NCBI RefSeq assembly: GCF_000003815.2
Contig: NC_049979.1
Span: 22,921,521 to 22,985,520 of the forward strand
DNA from: Branchiostoma floridae
Lineage: Eukaryota > Chordata > Leptocardii > Amphioxiformes > Branchiostomatidae
DNA length: 64,000 nt
Reading direction: 5' to 3'
Shown here: in pieces, positions 1-10,034 of the stretch
Numbering within the stretch: the first letter of the stretch is position 1
How the letters are laid out: each line of letters opens with the position of its first letter
Position numbers and translations under genes: made by a program
Notes under the pieces: model-generated
Seen by the model: the letters and a program-made list of their open reading frames with translations, nothing else
What the model was told of the DNA's origin: nothing
Database searches by the model: none

Positions 1-960
1 ATTGTTTTACAAGTGTGAAGTTTGATGTAATTGCTCACAAGTTGAAGAGTTCTTCAGTGAGAAGACTTTGTGATTTGTCTGATATTATGACAAACGAGTT
101 CGTTGAGATGTTCTTCAGTGATTAGACTGTGATGTATGTCTGGCGTAATGATACGCAAGTGCTTTTGGGTGTTTTACGGTGAGAACACATTGTGATGTAT
201 GTCTAGTTCATTGAAGTGTTCTTCAGTGAGAAGAAGTTCACATGTGAAGTTTGATGTAATTGCGCACAAGTTCTTCAATGTTCTTCAGTGAGAAGACACC
301 GTGATGTAACACAAGATAGTTGAAGCGATCTTCAGTGAGAAGACTGTGATGTTATGACAAGCAAGTTCATTGATGTTTTTTCGGTGATAAGTCTTCAGTG
401 AGAAAACATCGTGATGTATGTCTGATGTAATGACACACTAGATTGTTGAAGTGTTATTCAATGAGAAAATTTCGTGAAGTAGGTCTGACATCATTTCACA
501 CAGGTTGGTGTAAGAGTTCTTCGGAGAGAAGACTTTGTGATTTATGTGTGAAGTAATCGAACACAAGTTGATTGAAGAGTTCTTCAGTGAGAAGACATTG
601 TGGTGTTTGTGTGATATAATAATGTCATGATGGAACACTAAAGCAGGGCAGGCCGTTGAATGGCCCAGCTATGTTAATGCTATCACTTGATGCCCAGTGC
701 AGGCCGTTGATTGGCCCAGCTATGTTTATGCTGTCTGTCATTTGATGCCCAGTGAGTGTGATGAAAATGCACACAAGTTGATTGAAGAGTTCTTCAGTGA
801 GAAGACATTGTGGTGTTTGTGTGATGCAATAGTGTCATGAGTGGACACTAAGGCAGGGCAGGCCGTTGAATGGCCCAGCTATGTTAATGCTGGCTCTTGA
901 TGCCCAGGGCAGGCCGTGGATTGGCTCAGCTATGTGAATGCTGTGATTTGCCCAGTGACT
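1..960. repeat. degenerate tandem array, two repeat types
   Basis: Irregular copies of a short unit built around TTCTTCAGTGAGAAGAC followed by TTGTGATGT recur from the window start to about position 840. They are interrupted by a second unit containing GGCAGGCCGTTGAATGGCC at about 646-750 and 856-950. Copies differ by indels and substitutions, so this is an old array rather than a fresh microsatellite. The short minus-strand open frame at 438-638 is low-complexity translation of the array. No gene is seen here. Confidence 0.75.
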
Positions 961-1000
961 GTGTTGTGTTGGCTTTTTCCCTTCGTGAAACGAAGGGTTT

Positions 1001-1697
1001 GTTTTGAGTGCTGTTTTTTTGTGAGAGGGACGTTTGTTAGCCTGATAACTGGGGAAGGTATGGATGGATTGTTTTGATATTTGGTATGTGGGTAGGGTTA
1101 GACATGACGAAGAAATGGTAGGAATTGCGTTACGGCAGGGCGCTCTAGCGGAGTGTTATTGTACTACAGCAGAACTTCCGGTTTTGATATTTTTTTTCGG
1201 GACATGTTTGGGTGATGATTTTTAAGTGGTAAGTAGCTGTATAAATGAATAGTAAGGTGTATAAGTTTTGGCCACTTAGGGGTTTTGCTGGGGCGGTGAA
1301 AGTCATTCTTGTGTTAGGTTTTGAGAAGGAATTATGGAAGCAGGGGTCGATGGATCGGAATGACTGTAGGTATGCAGATAGCTTAGGTAGTGATGTACAT
1401 AATTGTATGATTATTATGCAAATTAGGAGGTAATTAGCAGAATGCAGTAGGTATGTTTGGAAACCGTTGTATGGTGCGTGTCTGTGAACAGAAAATCTCG
1501 CGAACGCCCAGACAGATTGATCTGATACTTGGTATGTGGGTAGTTCTTGAGAAGGAGAAGAAACATACGTGGCGTTTTTTCGTTTAGTGGCTTTTGACGG
1601 TTTTGCCGGGGATGTTTGTAGTTGGAAAATAGGTCCGGCAGTAAACCAGTGTGGCTATATTTGGGTGTAATGGCGTAATGGTTCTATATTTGGGTAC
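1001..1697 (+). repeat. dispersed repeat, copy A of a ~690-bp direct pair
   Basis: Starts at GTTTTGAGTGCTGTTTTT and runs to the GGTTCTATATTT segment. It is nearly identical to 2276-2961 (offset about 1275 bp). Inside are the landmarks GATATTTGGTATGTGGGTAG, a CTCTAGCGG motif and GTACTRCAGCAGAACTTCC, which also occur in diverged form at 38.4-39.2 kb and 63.0-63.3 kb. Short open frames inside are not conserved as proteins. The transposon class is not recognised. Confidence 0.8.
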
Positions 1698-2275
1698 TGA
1701 CGTAATGCTCATGCCCAAGCCGACTGCAATGGTTATATGTTGGTTGTTACGTCATGGCGATGTAATGCTTAGGCGTTCATGTGATGTGGTTTGGTTTGGT
1801 TTCTGTCAGAAGAACTGGTGGTCTGATGGAAAGATGGTGTTCACAAGAAGAGGTGGAAAGTCGTTGGAGAAGAGGAGGGCACTGAAGCGAAAGTGCATGA
1901 GAAAGGTAGGAGATCTGTTAGTGTAAGCAAGCACTAAGGTGAGACGTAAAAGTATAAGGTGCTGGAAGTCTGTAGTTATTTTGAATGTGATAAAATGTCT
2001 AGGGGTCTTAGCGTGATACAAATGTGTTTGTAATGTTGGAGACGTAATGTCACTACAGTATGGAAATGCATGTCCATACATATAAGGTATGAAACAGAGA
2101 CATTTACACGTGACATCGATGTCTTTATTGATGTGTAGGAGCATTTCTATGTCCAAAGGTATCCGTAGAAAGTTCAAAATTTGGCTTTCCTCGCGGCAAA
2201 TTTGTCACTTCGATGATTGGCACTTTTCCGAGCATCTGTAAGGGACACGGGATCATCTCAAAAGTTTCATGACTT

Positions 2276-2961
2276 GTTTTGAGTGCTGTTTTTGTGTGAG
2301 AGGGACGTTTGTCAGCCCGATAACTGGAGAATGCATGGATGGATTGTTTTGATATTTGGTATGTGGGTAGGATTAGACATGACGAAGGAATGGTAGGAAT
2401 TGCGTTACGGCAGGGCGCTCTAGCGGGGTGTTATTGTACTGCAGCAGAACTTCCGGTTTTGATATTTTTTCGGGACTTGTTTGGGTGGTGATTTTTAAGT
2501 GGTAAGTAGCTGTGTAAATGAATAGTAAGGTGTGTAAGCTTTGGCCACTTAAGGGTTTTGCTGGGGCGGTGAAAGTCATTCTTGTGTTAGGTTTTGAGAA
2601 GGAATTATAGAAGCAGGGGTCGATGGATCGGAATGACTGTAGGTATGCAGATAGCTTACGTAGTGATGTACATAATTGTATGATTGTTATGCAAATTAGG
2701 AGGTAATTAGCAGAATGCAGTAGGTATGTTTGGAAACCGTTGTATGGTGCGTGTCTGTGAACAGAAAATCTCGCGAACGCCCAGACAGATTGATCTGATA
2801 CTTGGTATGTGGGTAGCTCTTGAGAAGGAGAAGAAACGTACGTGGCGTTTTTTCGTTTAGTGGCTTTTGACGGTTTTGCCGGGGATGTTTGTATTTGGAA
2901 AATAGGTCCGGCAGTGAACCAGTGTGGCTATATTTGGGTGTAATGGTGTAACGGTTCTATA
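2276..2961 (+). repeat. dispersed repeat, copy B of a ~690-bp direct pair
   Basis: Second copy of the repeat at 1001-1697, more than 95 percent identical by eye and in the same orientation. The spacer 1700-2275 holds no convincing coding sequence. The high identity suggests a recent local duplication, or two insertions of a young family. Confidence 0.8.
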
Positions 2962-3717
2962 TTTACGTGATTACGTCATGCCAGCGTGGGCTGCAGTTGT
3001 GCATGGACCTACCCGACCCCACAGGAAGTGACCCCCAAGGTCATAGTTGCGACAGACGTTTGTATCGAAGACTACAAGAAAATGGTTTATAGGGATAGTA
3101 CATTATACATGATGGGGTGTACATGTATCCCATGAGATTTGATAATCTGTAGACCAAGAATAAGGGTAATGATGATATTGTATACAGGGGCGTATATCAT
3201 ACGTTTTAAAAGGGTCTATACACGTAACAGTTACTACCGGTACAATACATTGCTGGACAAAGTTACGTAAAGTTTATGTACGAAGTGGAGCAGGGTTAAG
3301 TGTTTTTCACAGTAACTTGTAGTCATTGATATGCTTGTTTATAGGGACTGTACATTAGACATATGGGATACACAATGTAGTGGACTGCATTGTGAAACAA
3401 AGAATGTTACATCATCATTGTTGCAAGCAACAAGTCGGCAATAATGATCTCTACCGCAGGAGTCGTATATTATACGTAAAGGGGGTTGTACAAAAAACTA
3501 TTATTACTTTGTGGAAAGGTCCATGCAATGTATCAAGTCGTCAATATTTGTTTTATCTCGATAGTCCATTATACACATTGGAAGTACATAACGTACTAAA
3601 TTGCGGAGCTAGGCAGCAATGTGCATATCTAATATCTATAAATATCTTTTTTTCAGTTACAAATGTAATACATGTACGTTTGACTGTCCTGTTATGAAAT
3701 GCTGCGGATTAATTAAT

Positions 3718-4750
3718 TGTGCAAACTAGCCCCTGGTTTGCATTGATAGAACTTGATTATAGGAGGCATCCCCAAAGTTATCTAGAGATCAAAAATCACG
3801 ACGATCCGTCAACCCTTCCCATGTTATTACCCTCCAAAGGGATGATGCAATTGCGCACGCGCGTAAGACTTGGTGTAAATTCCGGGAATTTTTACAAAGG
3901 CCACAGCAAGTAAATTTTATGGATGACATCCTCTGCAGACTGCAAAAAAAGTGCGATAGGGTGAAAAAAAACAAGATAGGTGAAAAAAAACAAGACAGCT
4001 ACATTTTCAAAAATAGGCACCATAAAGTTCTGATGACTGTTGTAAAAAGAATTAAAGGGACAAAACATGGCATCAGAGCCAACAAGGCATTCATTCCTGT
4101 TTTTAAGACATGCACTGGTATGGTAAAAGTGACACTAGTGTCGTAGACTGGCATCATCAACAAATTTGGTAAGCACACTCATAGCTTCCATATATCCAAT
4201 AAATTTTATTTCTACAACTACAGTCCTGGGTACCTCGCAAGTGTCACTTGTACAAGTACAATCATTAGGCTACAACACAACATATTTGCTAATTATGGTA
4301 CTTTATCGTCATGTTGACGGTCCCTGCAGAAGAAAAAATTCTTGTTTTTTTTCTGAAATCAGGCGAAATTTAATGCACTCGCGGATGTCATCCATAAAAT
4401 TTACTTGCTGTGGCCCAACCGGACATACTAGTACACTACTCAGTTAGGCTAGTATTTCTCTCTTTGTTAGTTACATGTGTCTTATGTTTGAGTATCTGCT
4501 AATATGAAATGAAGTAGGCTTATAAACTGTCCTCATTACCTATGCAAATTAGCCCCTAATTTGTATGATAAAATTTGATTATGTAAGGCATCTCCAGAGC
4601 TATCTCACTCATTCGCTCGCTCACAGTCCATGACAAAAACTACCTGCATTCCAAATACCATGACAATCTGTGAACCAAATTATTCCACTCCAAAGCAACT
4701 ACATAGGCTCGGAAAAAATCCTGTAGAATTCCGGACAATTTTGCCAATCG
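3718..4750. repeat. diverged direct repeats flanking a MITE
   Basis: Segments at 3718-3890 and 4541-4750 share the run TGCAAAYTAGCCCCT, then TTGATTATRTAAGGCAT-like sequence and a GAATTYCGGRAAATT-like tail, in the same orientation. They flank the MITE at 3899-4415. Identity is moderate, so the pair is older than the MITE insertion. Confidence 0.5.
3899..4415. mobile_element. MITE with perfect 33-bp terminal inverted repeats
   Basis: The 33 bases at 3899-3931 (starting GGCCACAGCAAGTAAATTTT) are an exact reverse complement of 4383-4415. The interior is A-rich (AAAAAACAAGA-type runs) and has no transposase frame. The ends code the peptide piece SSIKFTCCG on both outer strands, which explains two short open frames. 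The start GGCCACA is shared with 33079-33445, 21995-22046 and 43707, so these belong to one terminal-repeat superfamily. Confidence 0.85.
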
Positions 4751-5498
4751 GACGTATCATATACTGTTAGGCTAGCCCCTGAAATGTCTATAAAAAAAAC
4801 ACCCTCAAAACACCACACCCTCACCCATTTCACGAAGGTTGAGTTCTGCGAACGCTTGTTATTGTAGCGCCCACGGTAACGATTTGTCTTAATCAGGATT
4901 AGTATAGGAGTAATTAGTATTCAGCATACTTATTTTTGTGTTGAAGATAATTAACATTTGTTTTTATTATTTCTCTTCCTACATATTCCCGTCTGAGCTG
5001 ACTTGTACAAGCTCGGTATCTGAGAAGACGCTGCAGAGCTGATAGATACACTTCTGATGGAGCTGGCAAGTACCACCCGCTCCAAAGGAAATGGAGCACC
5101 TAAAACTGTAGCTTAATAAAGGGCCGTGTTTACAAGTGGCGTGAGTTTGCCAGTATATTACCGAAAGTGGTAGTTTCAAAGTACTTCCTCTTTATGTAGC
5201 ATTGTGTTTATGGGAACTTGTGATACAACATTTTTCATCTGTTTCTTCCATAGAGAAGGCCTGCATTCGTCAACAGACATATGCCCAATAACTCCTGATA
5301 TGTTGGTCATGCTGGTACAGGAACACACTTTGGGTCATGTTTGCACAGGAACATAACACAATTTATTCAAACTTGGTTCTATAAGGACGTTTACTTTTCT
5401 CTCGACTTCTTATGCAGGTTTGCTGAGGAACATCGAATCTTACAATGGTTATCATGTAATTTTTCTCTATCTGAGAAGTGATTGTGTTTGTTTTAGGA

Positions 5499-5873
5499 TC
5501 AAGGAAGACTGATCAGTATAGAGATGGCAGCTCGACACCTATTGCACGCACAGGAAAGGTCAACTGCCCAGTCAACATGTTGCAGAAGTATTGTACATTG
5601 GCTTGTATAGATCTCTCATCTGACAGATTCCTTTTCAGAAGTATCACAAGAACCAAATCAGGCTCCAAGTTAAGCACTTCTGGGCGTCCTACACGCATAC
5701 AGCTGGAGAGTTGGACCTCGACATGCAAAAGACTGTTGTTAATGATGTTTCTTGTTTGTGGCAACCCTTTTCCAGACAGACTGTATAACAGATACAGAAG
5801 GTGGATCATTGAAGGAGAGGTCGGCTGTTTATATGGCGATAGACTTTTAATCTTGCATGAAACTTTCCCGTGA
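5499..5873 (+). pseudogene. tyrosine recombinase (DIRS/Crypton-like) fragment, decayed
   Basis: The frame reads SRKTDQYRDGSSTPIARTG, then CPVNMLQKY, then DRFLFRSITRTKSG. This matches the middle of the XerD-like recombinase carried by DIRS- and Crypton-type eukaryotic transposons, which typically have KTDQY..G....IART and CPV..L..Y..LFR. The similarity then shifts by +1 (SYTHTAGELDLDM, corresponding to the LSYTRARE-type helix). It returns in the original frame at PDRLYNRYRRW, the counterpart of the family's DR.FKRHGRW. The segment with the catalytic H-x-x-R is absent, and the His of RHGRW reads Tyr. The copy is therefore frameshifted, internally deleted and inactive. An open frame on the opposite strand (5513-5908) is its shadow. 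I infer a dead transposon copy upstream of the dehydrogenase exon. Confidence 0.65.
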
Positions 5874-5896
5874 TTTGTTCGTTCGACGCGATGCGG

Positions 5897-6007
5897 TGCG
5901 GTGTCCACGCACTCGCGCCCATCCTAACACTTGTGTTGGTGTTTCTCTGTGTGTGTGAAGAGTATGAATGCATCGTGAGGGAGAACTGTGTAGGGGTGAT
6001 GCAGAAA
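5897..6007 (+). repeat. 111-bp perfect direct repeat, copy 1
   Basis: TGCGGTGTCCACGCACTCGC through GTGATGCAGAAA, identical base for base to 6632-6742. An ATG at 5891 just upstream opens a frame with a hydrophobic, signal-peptide-like start (MRCGVHALAPILTLVLVFLC) that stops after about 45 codons. Whether this is a first exon or chance is unresolved. The 624 bp between the copies end in an AATAAA (6618-6623) just before copy 2. Confidence 0.85.
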
Positions 6008-6631
6008 ATGATAATTATTTGCGTTTGAGGAACTAACTTCGTTACTGTGACGAATTAGCATATAATTGAGTTTCTGCAGTAACGCAGGTGTATCACAGGT
6101 GTATGGTAAGTACTTATAGTGCTACAGAAGTAGTCTGTTCATTCGACGCTTGGCACGACACCCAGGAAGCAACAAGATCGTTGTTTAAGGTAATGAAACG
6201 TTGTTAGTGTAGCAAGTTTCTGCCTTTGGCGAAAGTGACTGATACTTGGTGTTTTGTATTTAACAGTCCAATATAATCACTTCTTTGAACTATGTTTTGT
6301 GTGTTTCAGGACATGGAGTGATTCTTTTCAGAAAGAAACCCCAGAGAAGATTGGTTGTTTGCGCTAAGGCTCTGGTGCACGTCCCCCATTTTTTTGGCCT
6401 TCGTACTTTCGGGAGTTTTTTTTAGGGCTTGCGTGTCTGGCAAACAACGTATGCAGCTATTTATGCTGTGCTTTACGGTTTGGCTTACTCGATTACGAAA
6501 AATCGTGATGTTTGGTATATGTTTGGATTTGGTTTGATGATCGTGTTTGGATATTGATGTTTCGGTGTTCTATTGCATTTTCGAACTGCCGTTCTCGTTA
6601 CGATTGTACCTTTGGCAAATAAAAGTCTTCC

Positions 6632-6742
6632 TGCGGTGTCCACGCACTCGCGCCCATCCTAACACTTGTGTTGGTGTTTCTCTGTGTGTGTGAAGAGTAT
6701 GAATGCATCGTGAGGGAGAACTGTGTAGGGGTGATGCAGAAA
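6632..6742 (+). repeat. 111-bp perfect direct repeat, copy 2
   Basis: Exact duplicate of 5897-6007, 735 bp downstream, but without the upstream ATG. Downstream sequence differs after GCAGAAA. The arrangement resembles short terminal direct repeats of a small element, but no target-site duplication or TG..CA ends are evident. A local duplication is equally possible. Confidence 0.85.
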
Positions 6743-7058
6743 CATGTGTACTCCACTGTGCACTTCAGGTGGGCCTGATCCGAGTCGAAGTCTGGTCTGT
6801 ACTTCAGGTGAGGTTATTACTTCTTGTCTTGTGCCTCTCATCATCTTTGTACTGTGGAGTTATTTTTTAGCAACACCACAGAGGCGGAGCCTTCTATTGC
6901 TGTGTTGCTGAGGTTCATTCTTATCCTTTAAGCAAATAGTTTTTTCTGAAACCTTGCATATATTTAATCCCACAAATCCATATCTATCTTGCATGTTTCT
7001 GGTATATGTATCTGCATGTTACATGTCGAAATGATTCCCTTCATTTGTCCCTTGAAAG

Positions 7059-7158
7059 TGATTGTGCGGAGAAAGACCCGAGTTCAGCAGGTCAGGACGA
7101 TGAGGCGGCCAAGAGACTGTGGGAGGTCAGCAAGGAGATGGTGGAACTTAAACAGTAA
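7059..7158 (+). CDS. last exon of a retinol dehydrogenase (RDH11-14 type SDR)
   Basis: After a pyrimidine-rich tract and AG at 7057-7058, the frame reads (S)DCAEKDPSSAGQDDEAAK, then RLWEVSKEMVELKQ and TAA at 7156-7158. RDH11-14 short-chain dehydrogenases end this way: YF.DC, an acidic/Pro linker, A.RLW..S..M.GL and stop. In human RDH14 the tail is FGDCKEEE...VARKLWDISEVMVGL. The exon contributes only the 32-residue tail. The NAD(P)-binding Gly motif and the YxxxK catalytic site would lie on upstream exons that I do not find in 1-7058, so they lie before the window or this is a stranded fragment. The enzyme class reduces or oxidises retinoids and other lipophilic carbonyls, generally at ER or mitochondrial membranes. 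The gene converges with TERF2IP. Subfamily (RDH13 versus RDH14) is not decidable from this tail. Confidence 0.7.
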
Positions 7159-8723
7159 TAACCACTGAGAGTGGCAAAATGACAGAAGACAATTGTACGG
7201 AAGACCAATGTTGTGTGAGAGCACACTTTTAGGAATACTGTATTCTATTTTCAAATTTCAGGTGGGCCAGTCTGATCTTAGGCCGAGACAAATCGAGGTC
7301 ATGTGAAAAAGCTAAAGGAAACACTATCATTTCCTCACTTCCAAATGGTATCTTACCTGTAACAATACAATTCTAGCTTAAGACGTCTTCCACAACAGCC
7401 TCCTCTCAGTTTACAAGTACTGTAGTGGTGTTTCATTTAGGAGAAACTTCTCATTTGCGATGAACTTCTCTACCATTTATCAAGATACAACCATAATCCT
7501 CAGGTAACTGACATCTATGATCTATCTTACTTCAACCACCTCTCGATAAGACAGCCAGAGCAGCATAGTTCTCCTGTAGAATTTTATTGTGCCTGTCAGT
7601 GTCACTATGATTGTGGTCAATAATGTAGTTCCTCATAAGAAATTATGCTGTTCCAGTGTCAACAATGTTGATTGAAATGAATGTCATCTAACCATTGTAC
7701 AATATACCAGCTTAGAGCCTACCTTGCAGCTTTTTTAGTTATCATTTGGCTGATGCTGAGAGAAATTAACAAATGAAGTGTGTTGACTAACAAATGTTGA
7801 GTTATCTATGAAAAGATTTAATTAGATTGTGATTATATTAAAGAAGTCTGATATTCTTCTCAATGTCATAACAATACCAGGAATGTGACCACTTGTCGGA
7901 AGAATCGTTACGATTTTAATGTTCAATAGTTGGCTGATGCGATAAAACATTTCAATATTACAGGTACCAGTGATGTACATACTTTCTTGCAACCACAAAT
8001 GAATTCACAAAAAAATTTGGTCATTTTATTGTATCTTTTCCCTTTCATTTGAGTGTATATAACAAATAAGTATAGACCTTGTCTAAAAATTTTACCCAGT
8101 GGTGCTGCTTGTTAGATTTTCATGGAATAAACTGTCATGGAGCCTCAACAAATGAAATGGTCACAATAAATAGCAGACATTGCACGGGCCGACCACTCTC
8201 CTTTTGCAACCAGGGGCTAAATTGTGAGGAGCTCACAATAGGCAGGGCTAAATTGTAAGGGTCTGGAGCTACTGCCATTCAGTACTAACTCAGGTGAGAG
8301 GAAGACTGGACTTTTTTGTTCTTTCTACAGACCAATCCTGTCCATCTCACGTACACATATCAGTTCAACCAATGTGAGTTTGGCTGCATAACTGTCAAAC
8401 TTTTGGAAATTTTACGTTCTTCTTTTGCATTTCTATGTTTTGATGAAGGTAGGCTGGGCTATGACTATTGTACAGATAACTGCTTCAGTCCAATGGACTT
8501 TTCTTATAATAACAACAATTTCTCTGCTCCTCTGTACAATTTGGTTACATCTCCCACAACAGTGAATAGTTTTGTGTCCTGGGAAAATAATAAACCACTA
8601 AAAAAATCATGTCACAAATCCTTGCATGCCTCTAACTTCTATGTTACTGTGTGGAAAGTTTTATCAAGGTTTGTTTTAATCAAAAATGGAGAATGATAAT
8701 GACCACCAAGTGTAAGTAGGTAT
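7159..8723. other. 3' flank between converging genes
   Basis: AT-rich, no convincing exon on either strand. I searched the minus strand for a RAP1 C-terminal domain and saw none. It presumably holds the 3' UTR of the dehydrogenase gene. Confidence 0.4.
8126..8170 (+). promoter_or_regulatory. two AATAAA poly(A) signals for the dehydrogenase gene
   Basis: AATAAA at 8126-8131 and 8165-8170 on the plus strand, about 1 kb after the stop codon. They are reasonable 3' ends for the gene ending at 7158. No transcript evidence is available, so the assignment is positional only. Confidence 0.3.
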
Positions 8724-8729
8724 TTTATT
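8724..8729 (-). promoter_or_regulatory. candidate poly(A) signal of TERF2IP
   Basis: TTTATT on the plus strand is AATAAA on the minus strand, about 1.1 kb beyond the stop codon at 9862-9864. I noticed no closer canonical hexamer. It would leave about 550 bp between the two converging 3' ends. Confidence 0.3.
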
Positions 8730-9861
8730 GGTACCATATACTATTACTACAGGCACTATTTCCTGTTACAGTGGCTGTCAAATAAAACTCTTGACAACAG
8801 TCAAACTTTACACAAATACGTAGCCACGTACCGTACAACGTTATTCATGTCAGACACCATTTTTACTCCAGCTGAAGTTTTCCTCCATAGCAAAATACAA
8901 AAACACAGGGTTTTTTTTGCCGGACATTGAGTATAAAACAAACTGTTGTTGCATTGTTAAGATTACTGTTATGATATATTTTAGGTACAACACAATGTAC
9001 ATTTCACTGTGAGAAACAACACAGAATTACGGTAACATACATACTGGGGAAAACCCTGTTATATCTACGTTAAGTTTGGGACATGGTAGTACCAATAAAC
9101 TCTATCTTCACAGAAACATAGGGCTGACAATGTTAAATACATAAAGCTTCCCCTGCTTTTCACGATATCTACAGAGTTCAACGTTGGCATGGGAATATTC
9201 AGCTGACAGATGCTGCAGAACAGAAAGCAGCCCTCAAAGTTACATTGTTGAATGATCGTCTGACTGTGTGTCGTGCTTGCTACAAGAAGTGCTTAATACA
9301 TTCGGAGCACCAGTGCACAGTCTGATCTTCTAACACATGATCTTAAACCACTCAGCATGGCAGTGAAAGAGCAAAAAAAATATGCAACACATGATTCCAG
9401 CTACTATGGTTTGTTCACAACTTGTAACTAAACTTGGAAGCTTCTTTTCCATAATAATAAGTTAAACTTGTTTTTCACTGCTAGCATGTAATATATACAC
9501 ATTCAAACAAATATCTACTTGTCATGGACAGGCCAAAGGGTCAGCAAAATATACATTTTATATTATATACATTTGTATAACTCTCACAGAGAAAACTCAT
9601 ATTTTGTGACAGTATTAAAAATTTGTCGACTCAATGCTGTGTTATGTGTAATAACCTAATTGTACATGGTTCGTGCATTTTCATTCAATCATATCTAAAG
9701 CTGTGAACTTTACTAACTATATGACTACTTTTACAATGAAGACAGCTTCCAGCTGATACCACACTTATAGGCAGAAATTTAACATATCTGATATTCCAAA
9801 TTTCTTTTGTTTTTCCAAATTTGAACTGATCAGTCTTAACTTGTCTTTAAAAGATGCACAG

Positions 9862-10034
9862 CTAACCTGCATTAGGATAGGAGACAATAGAACCCTGCAC
9901 TGTAAGCCCTGCACTTTCTGCAGCCGCCGCTGCTGCACTGGCAAAGTCTGCGTCCGTGAAGAAGAACCCGTCTGACGACTCTGCAGCGCTGGACCTGTTG
10001 CTGACTGTCGTCACGCTGTCGTTGTCATCAGTAG
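9862..10034 (-). CDS. TERF2IP: TERF2IP-linked exon 13, stop TAG
   Basis: Acceptor GGCTTCAG, in phase with exon 12 (G|CT = Ala). Encodes TDDNDSVTTVSNRSSAAESS, then DGFFFTDADFASAAAAAA and a final SIVSYPNAG before TAG at 9862-9864. A GCAG|GTTAGC just before the stop could serve as a weak donor to a further exon, but I see none below. The Ala-rich, acidic end is not the vertebrate RCT domain. Confidence 0.55.

Noticed and set aside
8316-8696. 126-codon plus frame downstream of the dehydrogenase exon
   Set aside because: AT-rich, no domain or splice support, probably 3' flank.
9163-9330. Plus-strand frame with DAAEQKAALKVTLLNDR and CRACYKKCL
   Set aside because: No start, weak splice signals and no recognised family; it falls in the presumed RAP1 3' UTR.
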